Source: Cymodocea nodosa (Eukaryota > Streptophyta > Magnoliopsida > Alismatales > Cymodoceaceae). From it: 64,000 bases of DNA. Position numbers and translations under genes: made by a program. The notes beneath the pieces were generated by a model. It worked only from the letters and a program-made list of their open reading frames with translations, was not told the DNA's origin and did no database searches. The stretch covers positions 3,177,001 through 3,241,000 of the forward strand of contig JAZBRI010000008.1 of the NCBI GenBank assembly GCA_036874045.1. Direction: 5' to 3'. Shown piece by piece: positions 20,691-31,072 of the stretch (the first letter of the stretch is position 1; each line of letters begins with the position of its first letter).

Positions 20691-21386
20691 TCAATTTGAA
20701 TATGATGGTGAACCATCCTCGATCCAATCCGCGTAGATGCGGCCTATCCATTTGACCCCTTTCTTTTTGAATAGATCCTTTCGCTGCTTTGGGCTGGGCT
20801 TGTTCCGACTTGATAGGTCCAGGCCCTTTTTCTTTCGGATTACATCCTTTTGCTGCTTTGGGGTGGGCCCGCTCGGGCTTGATAGGCTCAGGTCCTCTTT
20901 CTTTTGGAATAGATCCTTTCGTTTCTTGGGGCTGAGCTCAATCAGGTTAGATCGGTCTAGGCCCATACCAGTACCAGGATGATTGGGAATAGAGGGCTGG
21001 CAGCGACGATGGGTTGGGCCTGGTACTCCCATTTCGACTCCACAAGAAGATCGATGCCCTTCCCGGTTGTACATGTTGTTGTTGTCGGCGGCGGCGGCGG
21101 AAGCCGAAGCGTCCACTCTGGGCCTCTTGCTGTCGGAGGAGAAGGTGAAGTCCAAGGCGGGGGGTCTCCGGGGAGGTTCATCGGAGGTGTCATGATGGAG
21201 GATGACGTGTGGGAAGTTGGAGGCTTTACCGTAGGGGCACCCTTCTTTGGAAAGGAACCTGTGGCTGTTCTCGCGACCGAGGAGCTCTTGCACGCCGTGA
21301 GCGAATTGGCAGTTGGCGCCGTAAGGGCAAGAACTCGCCTCAAACTTGCACAGCCTGGTCTTGTAGTAACGCCTCGTCTTCTCCAT
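20691..21386 (-). CDS. CCCH-type zinc finger protein, copy 1 (231 aa, second finger degenerate)
   Basis: Single open frame from ATG at 21386. The N-terminus YYKTRLC...CPYGANCQFAHG is a CCCH finger of the kind found in plant RNA-binding C3H proteins. Its spacing is C13-x6-C20-x5-C26-x3-H30, one residue shorter than the paralogue at 28.6-29.2 kb. A second finger is recognisable by position (HRFLSKEGCPYGKASNFPH), but its first and third cysteines are serine, so it probably cannot bind zinc. The middle is low-complexity (SDSKRPRVDASAS and an Asn/Ala run). The C-terminal third has three imperfect 23-residue Lys-rich repeats (SPKKRKDLF, TPKQQKDVI, SPKQRKDLF) before a conserved KWIGRIYADWIEDG end. 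Family members bind AU-rich mRNA; function here is uncertain because of the damaged finger. Expression is untested. Confidence 0.75.
   Translation of the reverse strand: MEKTRRYYKTRLCKFEASSCPYGANCQFAHGVQELLGRENSHRFLSKEGCPYGKASNFPHVILHHDTSDEPPRRPPALDFTFSSDSKRPRVDASASAAAADNNNMYNREGHRSSCGVEMGVPGPTHRRCQPSIPNHPGTGMGLDRSNLIELSPKKRKDLFQKKEDLSLSSPSGPTPKQQKDVIRKKKGLDLSSRNKPSPKQRKDLFKKKGVKWIGRIYADWIEDGSPSYSN
20758..20937 (-). repeat. 69-bp in-frame tandem repeat in CCCH copy 1
   Basis: Encodes three units that start SPKKRKDLFQKK, TPKQQKDVIRKK and SPKQRKDLFKKK, 23 codons apart. The paralogue has only one such unit (SPKNLKDLFEKK), so the array grew in copy 1 after the duplication, or shrank in the other copy. 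Confidence 0.85.
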
Positions 21387-21864
21387 CGCTTCTCCTCTGC
21401 TTCTCCAGTCCGGGCACGTCCGTCGAGCCGAGACCTACGGTGCCACCATTACCGACTCCGCCGCTGTCGCATCCATTTCCACAGAAAGGAAGAGGACCAT
21501 CAAAGAACATGCAGGTAGAAGAACCGTACGTATATATATATATATTATCGTTATTGACGGTTCCAGTGACGAAGGGAGATTAATGGTCACACCTAATCGA
21601 TCTTCCTAACCAATTTTCCAATTATCAATCTTCCAAAAATTTTCAAATTTGAAACTTTCGTCGTAAATCTGCTTAAATTATCATTTTATTATTATTATTG
21701 GTATCAGTATTAGTATTAGTATTACTTGAGATGGTGTAAAGCACGTATTTATGAATGTGCCAGGAAGGATATCGGAAGGAATTTGATGATACTTTGAAAA
21801 GAGAAAAATGTATTGTTTTACACAGGACATTTAATATTTTAAGAGGATAATTAAAAGACGAGAA

Positions 21865-21985
21865 TTAATTAGTACAAAAAACATTAAAAAAAACTAGAGC
21901 TAGGTTTAAAATTATTTAGTTAGGAATTGTAAGAAAATATTAACTTTATGTAAACTTAAGATTTGATCATAGATGTTTTTGCTAT
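21865..21985 (+). mobile_element. LINE 3'-end relic (short)
   Basis: Resembles the LINE tail at 59130-59230: a region with AACTAGAG, then TTAGGAATTGTAAGAAAATAT and a TTTGATCATAGATG ending. This matches the common plant LINE reverse-transcriptase tail (a KLTWxETVRKDL-like stretch). Short and frame-broken. Confidence 0.45.
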
Positions 21986-21989
21986 TGTT

Positions 21990-23520
21990 TTTGTTTTAAA
22001 GAAGTTTAGATCTTACTTGATAAAAGCTTACACTATATTATCTGCATTGACCATGCATCCTTGAAACATCTTCTAACGTAAAAGAATGCTAAGGCTTGAT
22101 TAATTAGGTGGAGATCCTTTGAATTTGATTTTGAGGTTTTGGATAAGAAAGGTTTTGAGAATTTAGTAGCTAATTGTTTGTCCCATTTGAATCCTAAACG
22201 ATCTAATGACCCACTAGTTCTTGATAATTTGAATAAATTTTGAACTTTGGTATGCAAACATAATCAATTATTAATTAATGTGACCTCAAGTAACTAATTT
22301 AAATAGGATAAGCATAAATTCATGTATCAAGTAAAATTCTTCTATTAGGACAATCAATATCTCTTTAAGTATTGTCTTGACCAAATAGTGAGAAGATGCA
22401 TATAAAACCATAAGGTGAGGGGTGTGTTGTCTTTTTTACATAATTAGACTTGTGGTGGTCATTTTGGGTCTAATAAGATTGCTACAAAAGTACTTCAATG
22501 TGAATTTTGCTAGTTTACTCTATTTAAAGATGCATTTGAATATTGCAATAGTTGTGATAAGTGTCAATAATTAGGAAAGATTTCACAAAGAAATATGATG
22601 CATGAATTTACATCTAAATTTAGAAGTGAAAGTTTTTTATATTTCAAGGATTGATTCCAATTGTTGTGGATATTTGTATATTCTTTTGACGGTAGACTGT
22701 GTTAAAGTGAATAAAAGCTAAATCAACTAAATCTAATAATAACAAGGTTGTCATGAAATTTCTTAAGCTCAACATTTTTTTTAGGTTTGATATACTAAAA
22801 GTCATCATTAATAATAAGGATACACATACTTGCAACCATTCATCTGAACTTTTAATGGGAAAATATTCCATTACTCACAAGTGGGCTACTTCTTATAACC
22901 CACAAATGAGTGGTTAAGTGAAAGTATCAAATAGACAAATCAAACTAATTTTAAAAAAGATTGTCAAACCCAATACAAAGGATTGGTTTGAGAGATTGAA
23001 TGATGTACTATGAGTTTATTGAATTGCATTTAAGACTAACTAGGCATGTCTTCTTATAGGCTTGTTTTTGGAAAAACTTATCATCTACCTATTAAGTTAG
23101 AATAAGAAATAGTTTGGACTATCAAGCAATTAAACCTAGACTTAGAAACAACAGTGTAGAAAAGAAAATTACAATTAAGTGAACTTGAAGAATTAAGAAA
23201 TGAAACCTATAAGAACTCAAAAATCACTAAGGACCAAAATCTTCCATGATAAGAGAATTCTAGGGAAATGATTTTACCAAGTTAGAAGGTTCTCCTTTAC
23301 AATTCTAGGCTTTACTTATTTTTAAGAAAACTAAGATTTAAATATGGACTAGACCTTATGTGGTCAAAGTGGTCTACCCCCATGGAGGTATGGAAATTGA
23401 AAATTCAAGGAATGGTGAAGCTTTCAAGTTAATAGGCAACATCACCAACCATTCTTGGAACTACTCATGGAAAAGGTAGGTGAGGGCATGAGTCTCTATG
23501 AGCCTCAATATGTTGGAAGA
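21990..23520 (+). mobile_element. Ty3/gypsy retrotransposon pol fragment (RNase H and integrase), decayed
   Basis: Plus-strand translation across frames and stops shows RNase H residues (IDHASLKHLLT, FDFEVLDKKGFEN, LSHLNPKRS) at about 22040-22200. Integrase follows: the zinc-binding HHCC region (GGHFGSNKIATKVLQCEF, FKDAFEYCNSCDKC) at about 22450-22570, core traces (ATSYNPQMSG, DWFERLNDVL, AFKTN) at about 22890-23040, and a C-terminal YVVKVVYPHGGIEIENSRNG at about 23360-23405. The order RH-INT identifies Ty3/gypsy. Many stops and shifts make it non-functional. Its own LTRs were not found. Confidence 0.85.
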
Positions 23521-24500
23521 AGCAATTCATCCCAAAGCAAGTATGATTTTCCCTAACTTTATTTTAATTCATGAATTATATCATATTGTACATACATTGA
23601 GGATAATGCATGATTTAGGGTTATATTAATGAAGGGTGAATGTGTAAGGTTACAAAAAGATCAATATATATGCTTGTATGTGAAAAGTGGTGGAAACTTG
23701 TCTTGGTTGTTTTTATGTTTTTTGTAGGGTTTGTCTTGTGTGTGTGAAGGAGAACGTCTAGGGCTAAGGAGGTGAAGGCTTTCTCATCTCTGTCTTGAGC
23801 TTCTTATGAACTTCTTCACATATAGTATTTAGGTTATATTAATAAAGTTTTCTTTCTTCCTTCTAAAAGTTTTGTTTTCTATGTGTTTTGTCATCAACAT
23901 GAGTAGCTAAGCTTCTAGTTCTAGGGTTGAGATGAAGCATATGTGAATAAGAATGTTATGATCAAATTCTCCTTTCTCTTATGCATTGTTGCTATGATTG
24001 TGTAGACCTGATTTATATTGCATAGATTGCTTACCATTTGATGAACTACGATAAGTTAATATTGAATCAATCTTTTTAGCCTTTACTTAGGGAAGAAAGA
24101 GTGAGGGATCATGTGTATAATACTCGATCTATCATATATCATTTGATTTATTTGCTTTAATGTAATTTTGTTCCCCACTTGATATTCTATGATGCATTGC
24201 ATATAATTTATGCTTGTTAGGACAAAAATCATTTAATCAAATATTAAGATCTAAATAAAGGAAAGAGTAAATTTAATCAAGCTCTCTTAATTTCACATAT
24301 ATGGATTCAAAATCTTAGGTTTTAATTTATTGGATTGTTGTTTGTTAGTTTATTATAGTTTTTGAATGTCAACTGTTGCAACCCCTTTCAATAATTGTTT
24401 GTTGGTTTTCATTATTGAAACTCTTGTTTTTGTGGGCTTAACCTTTCTGACATATTATTTTGTATGTCATGCATTTATGATTAATTAAAACATATACATC
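23521..24500. other. AT-rich stretch downstream of the gypsy integrase relic
   Basis: Probably 3' untranslated and LTR remains of the gypsy element. I could not find ends, a polypurine tract or any gene. Confidence 0.35.
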
Positions 24501-25556
24501 ACTTTATATGGGGTACTCAACCCCCATGATGTACTTTACCTCATAATGTTATTTTAAGGTAGTCATTATCTTTGATTAGTTTAATCATGATATAAAATAA
24601 CTACATTTTACTAAAATAGAATTTTACTATAGATCTATCCACATTTTTTTGGAGTCATCACATAAAATAATCATATTCATGGTTCACATTCTACCATTCT
24701 ATAAGGATCAAATCTCCTATTAAAAACATGTGTGATCCTCAACAATGGGTGATCTTCCTCTTGCTAAGTTGAATTGGCTAGATTAATGGTTCACTAGATG
24801 AATCAGTCAAATATGGTAGTTGTCGCTCAGATAATTAGCTTACAAAATAGCAAGAGGATTGGTCTACATAACATCAATCTCATCTCCACCAATTCAAATT
24901 AGACAAGCATTTGAAAGAGGTAGATTAGACTTAGGTTCATATCACATACCTATAATGTTGCATTTATTGTGGTGTTTATATCCAATGGTGGTAAGTACAA
25001 GTAATTGAGACAAATCCTTATTGGTCATGTGGAGCTGATGTGAGTAACATGTCAACTCCACTTCTTGATCCTCTTGGGAATCTTCTTATCGTCCACTCCC
25101 ATCACATCCACCTAACCTTATACTCACCTCTAGGTCAAATGCCATATTGCCAATGGAGTGGGCAACAAGCATCAAACTCTCATAAAGATAAGAACCTTCA
25201 TGTGGTTACTTTGCCAAGAGCATTGAGCATTTATTCTTAACCTATATTGGCACTCATTCTATCTAGGCAAGTCTTATGTAATTGGTGGTCATATGAGGTT
25301 GGCATTCTTGAAGAAAATGGATTTTCAACAACAAATGGTTTTATTGTTGCAAGGAAAGTTAATAGCAATTTAGCATTGACATTGTCAACTTACACCTATT
25401 TCTTTGTTCTAACATAATATCAAAACATAGGTTTTGAGAATCAAAAGTGTGGGAGATTTAGACAAGGAAAAGGAAAACATTGACTATTGTTGGCCTCCCT
25501 CTCCACACTAAAACCTTAATCACCACTTTCCACTTATTGTTGACTACTCTCTATTT
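24501..25556 (+). mobile_element. LTR plus leader of a retroelement, copy B
   Basis: Second copy of the segment at 14975-16135, from ATATGGGGTACTCAACCC to CTTATTGTTGACTACTCTCT. It has the same LTR end (TTGTTCTAACA) followed by the primer-binding-like TAATATCAAAACATAGG. It lacks about 85-90 bases found in copy A, with the junction near 25217. Because a primer-binding-like sequence follows here too, this is a 5' end of its own element, not the 3' LTR of copy A. Confidence 0.65.
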
Positions 25557-25899
25557 GATGGATTCGACTTTGTCCAATGGTAGGGCAAGTGGTGTGGATT
25601 AAGGACTTTCATGGTGGTGAGTTAGGATGTTCTTTTGATGACTTAAGTTATCCTTGCAACAATCAACATACACTTCCATTAATGAGGGCATATAGCTCCT
25701 CGTCACCCCTTTGCTCCATTCACTTCCATTTCATTCATGATGTTCTCTCCATGTCCTTTGTTTGTTCACAACGTGGGCAAGTGTTGGTTTTTGTCAATTA
25801 TCCACTATCTTCCACTTGGTCTCAAAGATCATGTGTAGTACTTTAATTCTCGATATACTCTCACTATTTATGAGATGTATAATCTTCATTTTCTACTCC

Positions 25900-28260
25900 T
25901 ATTATTCAAAGGTAGTCTAATTTTTAATTTTCACTCTCGCTATTGATGAGAATGTTCTTTATTTTCATTATCTATAAAAATATTCTTTGATTCCATCAAA
26001 TCAACACACTTAATGAATTTTTCCTTTTGAATATCTTTCGTCAAAAGATATGATAACATAATTTAATTTTACTCCTTATTTTTCTACAATATCATAAATG
26101 TAATGATAATGTATATCAATATGTTTTTCTCTTAAACTATTAGCATAACTATTAATAAGACTAATTATAGTTTGACTAACACAATACATTTCACTTGGAT
26201 CATTTATCAAGTTGATATTTAAATCATTCAAAAATCTTTTGATCTAAATAACATGTGTGGTATTTGTACTACAAGTTCAACTTTTTGTAAGTGTTTTATT
26301 GTACATCTTTGTTTTTTACTTCACTTTACCTCTAAAGATGAATAAATGTTTCAATATAGACTTTGAATTATCTTTATTATTATCAAAATCTACATCAAAA
26401 TAATTATACACTTCAAAGTCATGTGTAAGCTTGTAATGCAAAATTTCTTTCAAATATTTCATTATTTTTTTTAACAACTTTCTAATGTTTTAATTTCAAA
26501 ATTACTTTGATAGCTATTAACTAAACTCATAGAATTTGTTAAGTTTGATTTAATACACAACATAATATATATTAGACTTCTAACCACTTGAGCATGTGGT
26601 ACTTTTAAAAGTTCTTTCTCCTTTACAATCATTATTTAATCTTTTCCTGTACACATACGATGTAATTGTTATGATACTATTTTATATAACAAACCTTGTA
26701 GATATTTTTCTTGATTTATACTTAATATTATAAATTTTTTATCTATAAGAACTTGAATTTCAATGACATAAGCACTTCTCTTTTATCTTTCATTTCAAAT
26801 TTTACACTACGTTCATTATTAATTTTATTGAACAAGTGAATATTATTTTCAACAAGCAAAAATATCATTCATATACAAGAATAATATTATATAATTACTC
26901 TTACTTTTCATAATATATATATATCTATAATTATCCAATTTGTACAAAATAAATCTCATTTTTACAATCTCATTATAAAATTTGAGAAATTAATATTGTT
27001 TAGAAGATTGTTTCAAAACATGTATTGACTTATTTAGTTCACACATTTTATTTTCTTGTCTTTTATCTAAAATCCTTATTTATCTAAAATCCTTATATAT
27101 ATATATGCATATGTATGTATGTATATACATATATTTCTATAAATCTTCATTTAAAAATGAAATTTTTACATCTATTTAATATAATTCTAATTATTTTATC
27201 ACATATTTATATGTTATGAGTTTCATGTAATTTTCTTATTTTATATCAATTAACAAATATGAAAACTTACAAGAATACAAATGATAATCATCTATTAATA
27301 AAGGTTGAGATCTCATTCTTTTATTACCCATAGGAGATCATGGTTGTTTATTTTTATTTATAGTTTCATTCTCATTTTCCATGTTAAGCTAAACATATTG
27401 ATTATTACACAATTTTCATGAGTTCATTTTTATTCTTTATATAAGATTGTTCCTCCTCTTCATTTCCTAGAATTTGATTAGGAAAATTATTAAAATAATC
27501 ATCATTTATTACTAACAAAGGTTCATTATCATTGTTATTATTCTACTCTTTTTCATCTAAATTTGCTAGAAAAGTAGTATCTCTACATTTGAGGGTTTTA
27601 AATTTTAACTTATTACTAAATTGTCCGAGAATAAGTACACAATTCATAATTAAAGTATACCTAAAACAAATTTGATAGATACTCTATTCAAAATATAGTT
27701 TGCTATAAGCATAACCTTTCCCTAAAATCCATTGAAGAGATCAAAATGTAAAAGTATACATCTAATAAAATTTATTAAAATTTTATTTTTTATTTTCTTT
27801 ACATCATTCTGACATGGTGTATAATGCACTGCAATTATTCTTTTGATTCTATGATCTTCACAAAATTGTTCAATTTTTTTTGAATTATATTTCCCACTTT
27901 TATCTATTTTTAATACTTTAAAACATTCCTTTCAAATTGTTTTTCTACTTATATTTTATATTTTTTAAAACAAGTTAATAGCTTTGTTTTATAAGATATT
28001 AAATAAACATAAACATACTTAAAAAATCATCTGTAACAAAATATTATTTATTATTTATTTTTATATTAAGTGCATCATAAACATTAAAATTAATTAAGTC
28101 TTATAATTCATTTGATCTATATCCATTTTTTTAACTAAGCAATATTAATATAGTTTCATTTTTATAATATCAACAAAAGGTCTAATTTTATTGTTCGTTT
28201 TATTTTATATTTATTATTAACATTGTCTTAATTTAAAATGTCATTGGTTAAATTCAAATA
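25900..28260 (-). mobile_element. Degenerate Ty1/copia retrotransposon (integrase to reverse transcriptase)
   Basis: Minus-strand reading gives copia integrase residues (KSGKYNSKKIEQFCEDHRIKR, then AVHYTPCQNDV) at about 27900-27800, and RT further along the strand (LYMNDIFACENNIHLFNKIN, VKFEMKD) at about 26890-26780, the DD box altered to MND. Integrase before RT is the Ty1/copia order. The DNA is now extremely AT-rich with many stops, so this is an old copy. Ends are unclear; the limits are approximate. Confidence 0.75.
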
Positions 28261-28524
28261 AATAACAAAAGGACTAATCAGAAACAAGTACCGACAATCT
28301 CATGATCTTAACTTCAAAAATACAAAAAAAAATCATATTCTAATACATCAACACTTGCAAATATAGATACACACTTGTCATAAAAACAAATTTTTAAATT
28401 ATTCTTTACAAACGTAACAACAAAAATGAAATTCTGCATCATGATACGTACATCCTTTAAAATCATAATGCTATCACTAACTTATTACATTTTCTGTCGA
28501 ACTTCATCTCTGGTTGCAGGTTAC

Positions 28525-29663
28525 AGCCAGAGTTTCATCTTTCAATAGAAATTTACTTTTAACTTTGCAAAAAAAAGACAACGTTCTTGTATAATAAAAG
28601 AAAAGAAAAGTCAACTTCAATTTGATGGCACTCCACCCTCGATCCAATCTGCGTAGATGCGGCTCATCCACTTGAACCCTTTCTTTTCGAATAGATCCTT
28701 TAGGTTCTTTGGGCTGGGCCCGATCGGGTTTGATCGGCCCAGGCCTACAGCAGTGCCAGCATTGTTGGGCATAGATGTCCAACAACGACGATGAGGTGGG
28801 CCTGGTTGGCCCATTTCGACTCCACAAGAAGAGCGACGGCCCTCCCAGATGTACGTGTTGTTGTTGTCGTCATCGTCGGCGGCGGCGGCGGAAGCGTCCA
28901 CTCTGGGCCTCTTGCTGTCGGGGGAGAAGGTGAAGTCCAAGGCGGGGGTTCTCCGGGGAGGTTCATCGGAGGTGCCATGATGGAAGATGACGTGCGGGAA
29001 GTTGCAGGCTTCACCGTAGTGGCAACCTTGTTCGGAAAGGAACTTGTGGCATGGCAGTACTTGCGACTACGGAGCTCTTGGACGCCGTGCGCGAAGTTGC
29101 AGTTGGAGCCGTAAGGGCAAGAACCCACCTCAAACTTGGTGCACAGCCTGGTCTTGTAGTAAAACCTGGTCTTCTCCATCGCACCGAACGCCTTACTCCT
29201 CTGCCTCTTCAGTCTGGGGACGTCCGTCGAGCCGAGATCTACAGCGACGCCATCGCCAGCTCCGCCTTAGTCGTATGCACTTCCATGGAAACGAAGAGGA
29301 CGACCACCATCGAAGGCCATGTGTATTGGAAACGGAGGTAGAAGAAGAACCCTACGTAAATCGGATGACAATTTAATATATGTATATATGCATATTATCG
29401 TTAATAACGGTTCCAGTATAATGAGGGGAGATTAACGGTCACGTTAATCGATCTTCCCTACCGTTTTTTCAATTATCAATCGTCCAAAAATTTTCAAATT
29501 TCAAAACTTTCTTCGTAAATCTTATCATTATTATTATTATTGCTACTGCTTGCGTTGGTGTAATGCACGTATTCATGAATGCGCCCGGAAGGATATCGGA
29601 AGGAATCTGATGAAACTCTGGAAAAGAGAAAAATGGATTGTTTTACACAGGTCATTTAATATT
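28525..29663. repeat. Segmental duplication containing a CCCH gene, copy 2
   Basis: Partner of 20585-21841, described there. It is about 120 bases shorter, mostly because it lacks two 69-bp coding repeat units. Confidence 0.9.
28617..29179 (-). pseudogene. CCCH-type zinc finger gene, copy 2, frameshifted
   Basis: Starts at 29179 with the same N-terminus as copy 1 and an intact first finger, LC-x7-C-x5-C-x3-H (FEVGSCPYGSNCNFAHG). A 5-bp tandem duplication of TGGCA (plus strand 29047-29056) then shifts the frame just inside the second finger. The downstream part, including GCHYGEACNFPH, SPDSKRPRVDASAAAA and a KWMSRIYADWIEGG end, continues in another frame to the stop at 28617. The unshifted frame would have a canonical C-x8-C-x5-C-x3-H second finger. 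As it stands the product would be a one-finger protein with an unrelated Pro/Ser/Thr-rich tail. An intron is an alternative, but no good GT-AG pair is evident and copy 1 needs none. Confidence 0.8.
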
Positions 29664-31072
29664 TTAATAGTTTTTATTGAATTTACATTTGATAATCACG
29701 AAAATTATCATTATCTAAAGAAATATTTTCATTACATGGGTTAATGCAAAAGACCTAAAACTTGGTGTTTATGTCAAAATCACCCAATTTGTTTGTTTTT
29801 CGTCTTTTGATAATTGTAAGATTTGAACCTGGAACATCTACCATCTCTGATAATTAAGTGAATGGCCAATTGTGTTATCACACCATTGATTTCAAGGTTG
29901 ATCAAGTTTCCTTTGATAATCATATTTTTCATGTCGAATTTTAGTAAGTACAAATATTGCTGCTTATAATGAAGTATTGCAGTTGGTTTAACTTACCGGC
30001 CAAGTTTTTGAACTGCTTTTTCTTTTCTCAAACGGTTGAGTGAAAAAATATACTATTTATTCTGATGTAGAATCATGTTAAGTCTTGAGTAGTCATTCTC
30101 GTATTTTTTTCTCACCCAAAAGAGGCAATTCATCTCTTTGTCTTTGATTCATTCATGGTCACTTGGATTGTCACAATATAATGTCTAAGTTGTTTTACCA
30201 GTACAAGTTTTGTAGCCAGCAAACCTACATCTTTTAGAACAGCAAAAAATATATTTTCCTGGGCTAACGTGCATTCCCCTTTTACTTCTACCAGCTTCAA
30301 TGCCAAAGAAGAATTTCATTAGACCTAAGTGTTCAACATAAACTATATTTTCATGCTTTCGATATCACTGCTATTACTTTCCATGAGTTACCATCCACAT
30401 AAACTACGAATAACCTTGATTGCTTTGGGTGAAACTAGCTTGAATTAAGACACTAGATACAATTTCAAATCAATTTCTTGAAGCAAAAAATAGATTTGTC
30501 AAGCCTACAAAATTTTATTTATATTGATGCATAAAGGGGAGTAAATGATAAACTAGAAATAATTTGAAGTGCCAATGTACACGAAGAAACCATCCCAAAG
30601 CCGAGTAACGGTGGAAACAGAGAGATGAAGAAATCAAAGATGACAGAGGCCCAAAGCCACACGACTAGGAGAATTCAACGATGCACAAGCATGGGTATGA
30701 CGGAGTACTTGCATTTAAAGTGCACATATGGCATTGATAAATATCAAGATGAATAAATAAGCTTAATATCTTCGCTTCTCTTTTGTCTCATAACCAAGTT
30801 CGAACAGCACTGCAGTCGGCATAAGGCAAAGTTTCTTACAGTAAAATCCATGTACGAATTTCTGCATGCAGCGGAAGCATGATTTTACATTCCTCGGCTA
30901 GACATAATCCTGACAAATTTTCGCTTATTAGAATTGTGAATCTTGGTAATAATACCACCTTCAAAATAAACAGGAGAAGAGGACGGAGGTAAGATATAAA
31001 GAATATTGCAACATATCATTATAACAGTTCATTTGCGGAAAATGTCGACGGTACTTGAAAGGCGTAGTGGTT
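29664..31072. other. Spacer between CCCH copy 2 and the thioesterase gene
   Basis: AT-rich, no gene seen. The portion next to 31073 should hold the thioesterase 3' UTR. Confidence 0.45.

Larger units (their letters stand above)
20585..21841. repeat. Segmental duplication containing a CCCH gene, copy 1
   Basis: Matches 28525-29663 from the shared AGAGTTTCATCTTT at one end to the shared TTGTTTTACACAGG and CATTTAATATTTTA at the other. The match includes the CCCH coding region, its 3' flank with an A-rich tract, and about 450 bases of 5' flank with a TATATATATA stretch and a conserved ACGGTTCCAGT motif. The copies have the same orientation, about 7.9 kb apart. Confidence 0.9.

Noticed and set aside
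14975-25556. A single ~10.5-kb LTR element bounded by the two 1-kb repeats
   Set aside because: Both copies are followed by primer-binding-like and leader sequence, and host genes lie between them.
29810-29890. tRNA-like stretch with GATTTGAACCTGG
   Set aside because: It does not fold into a cloverleaf with proper acceptor and anticodon stems by eye; probably a degenerate repeat.
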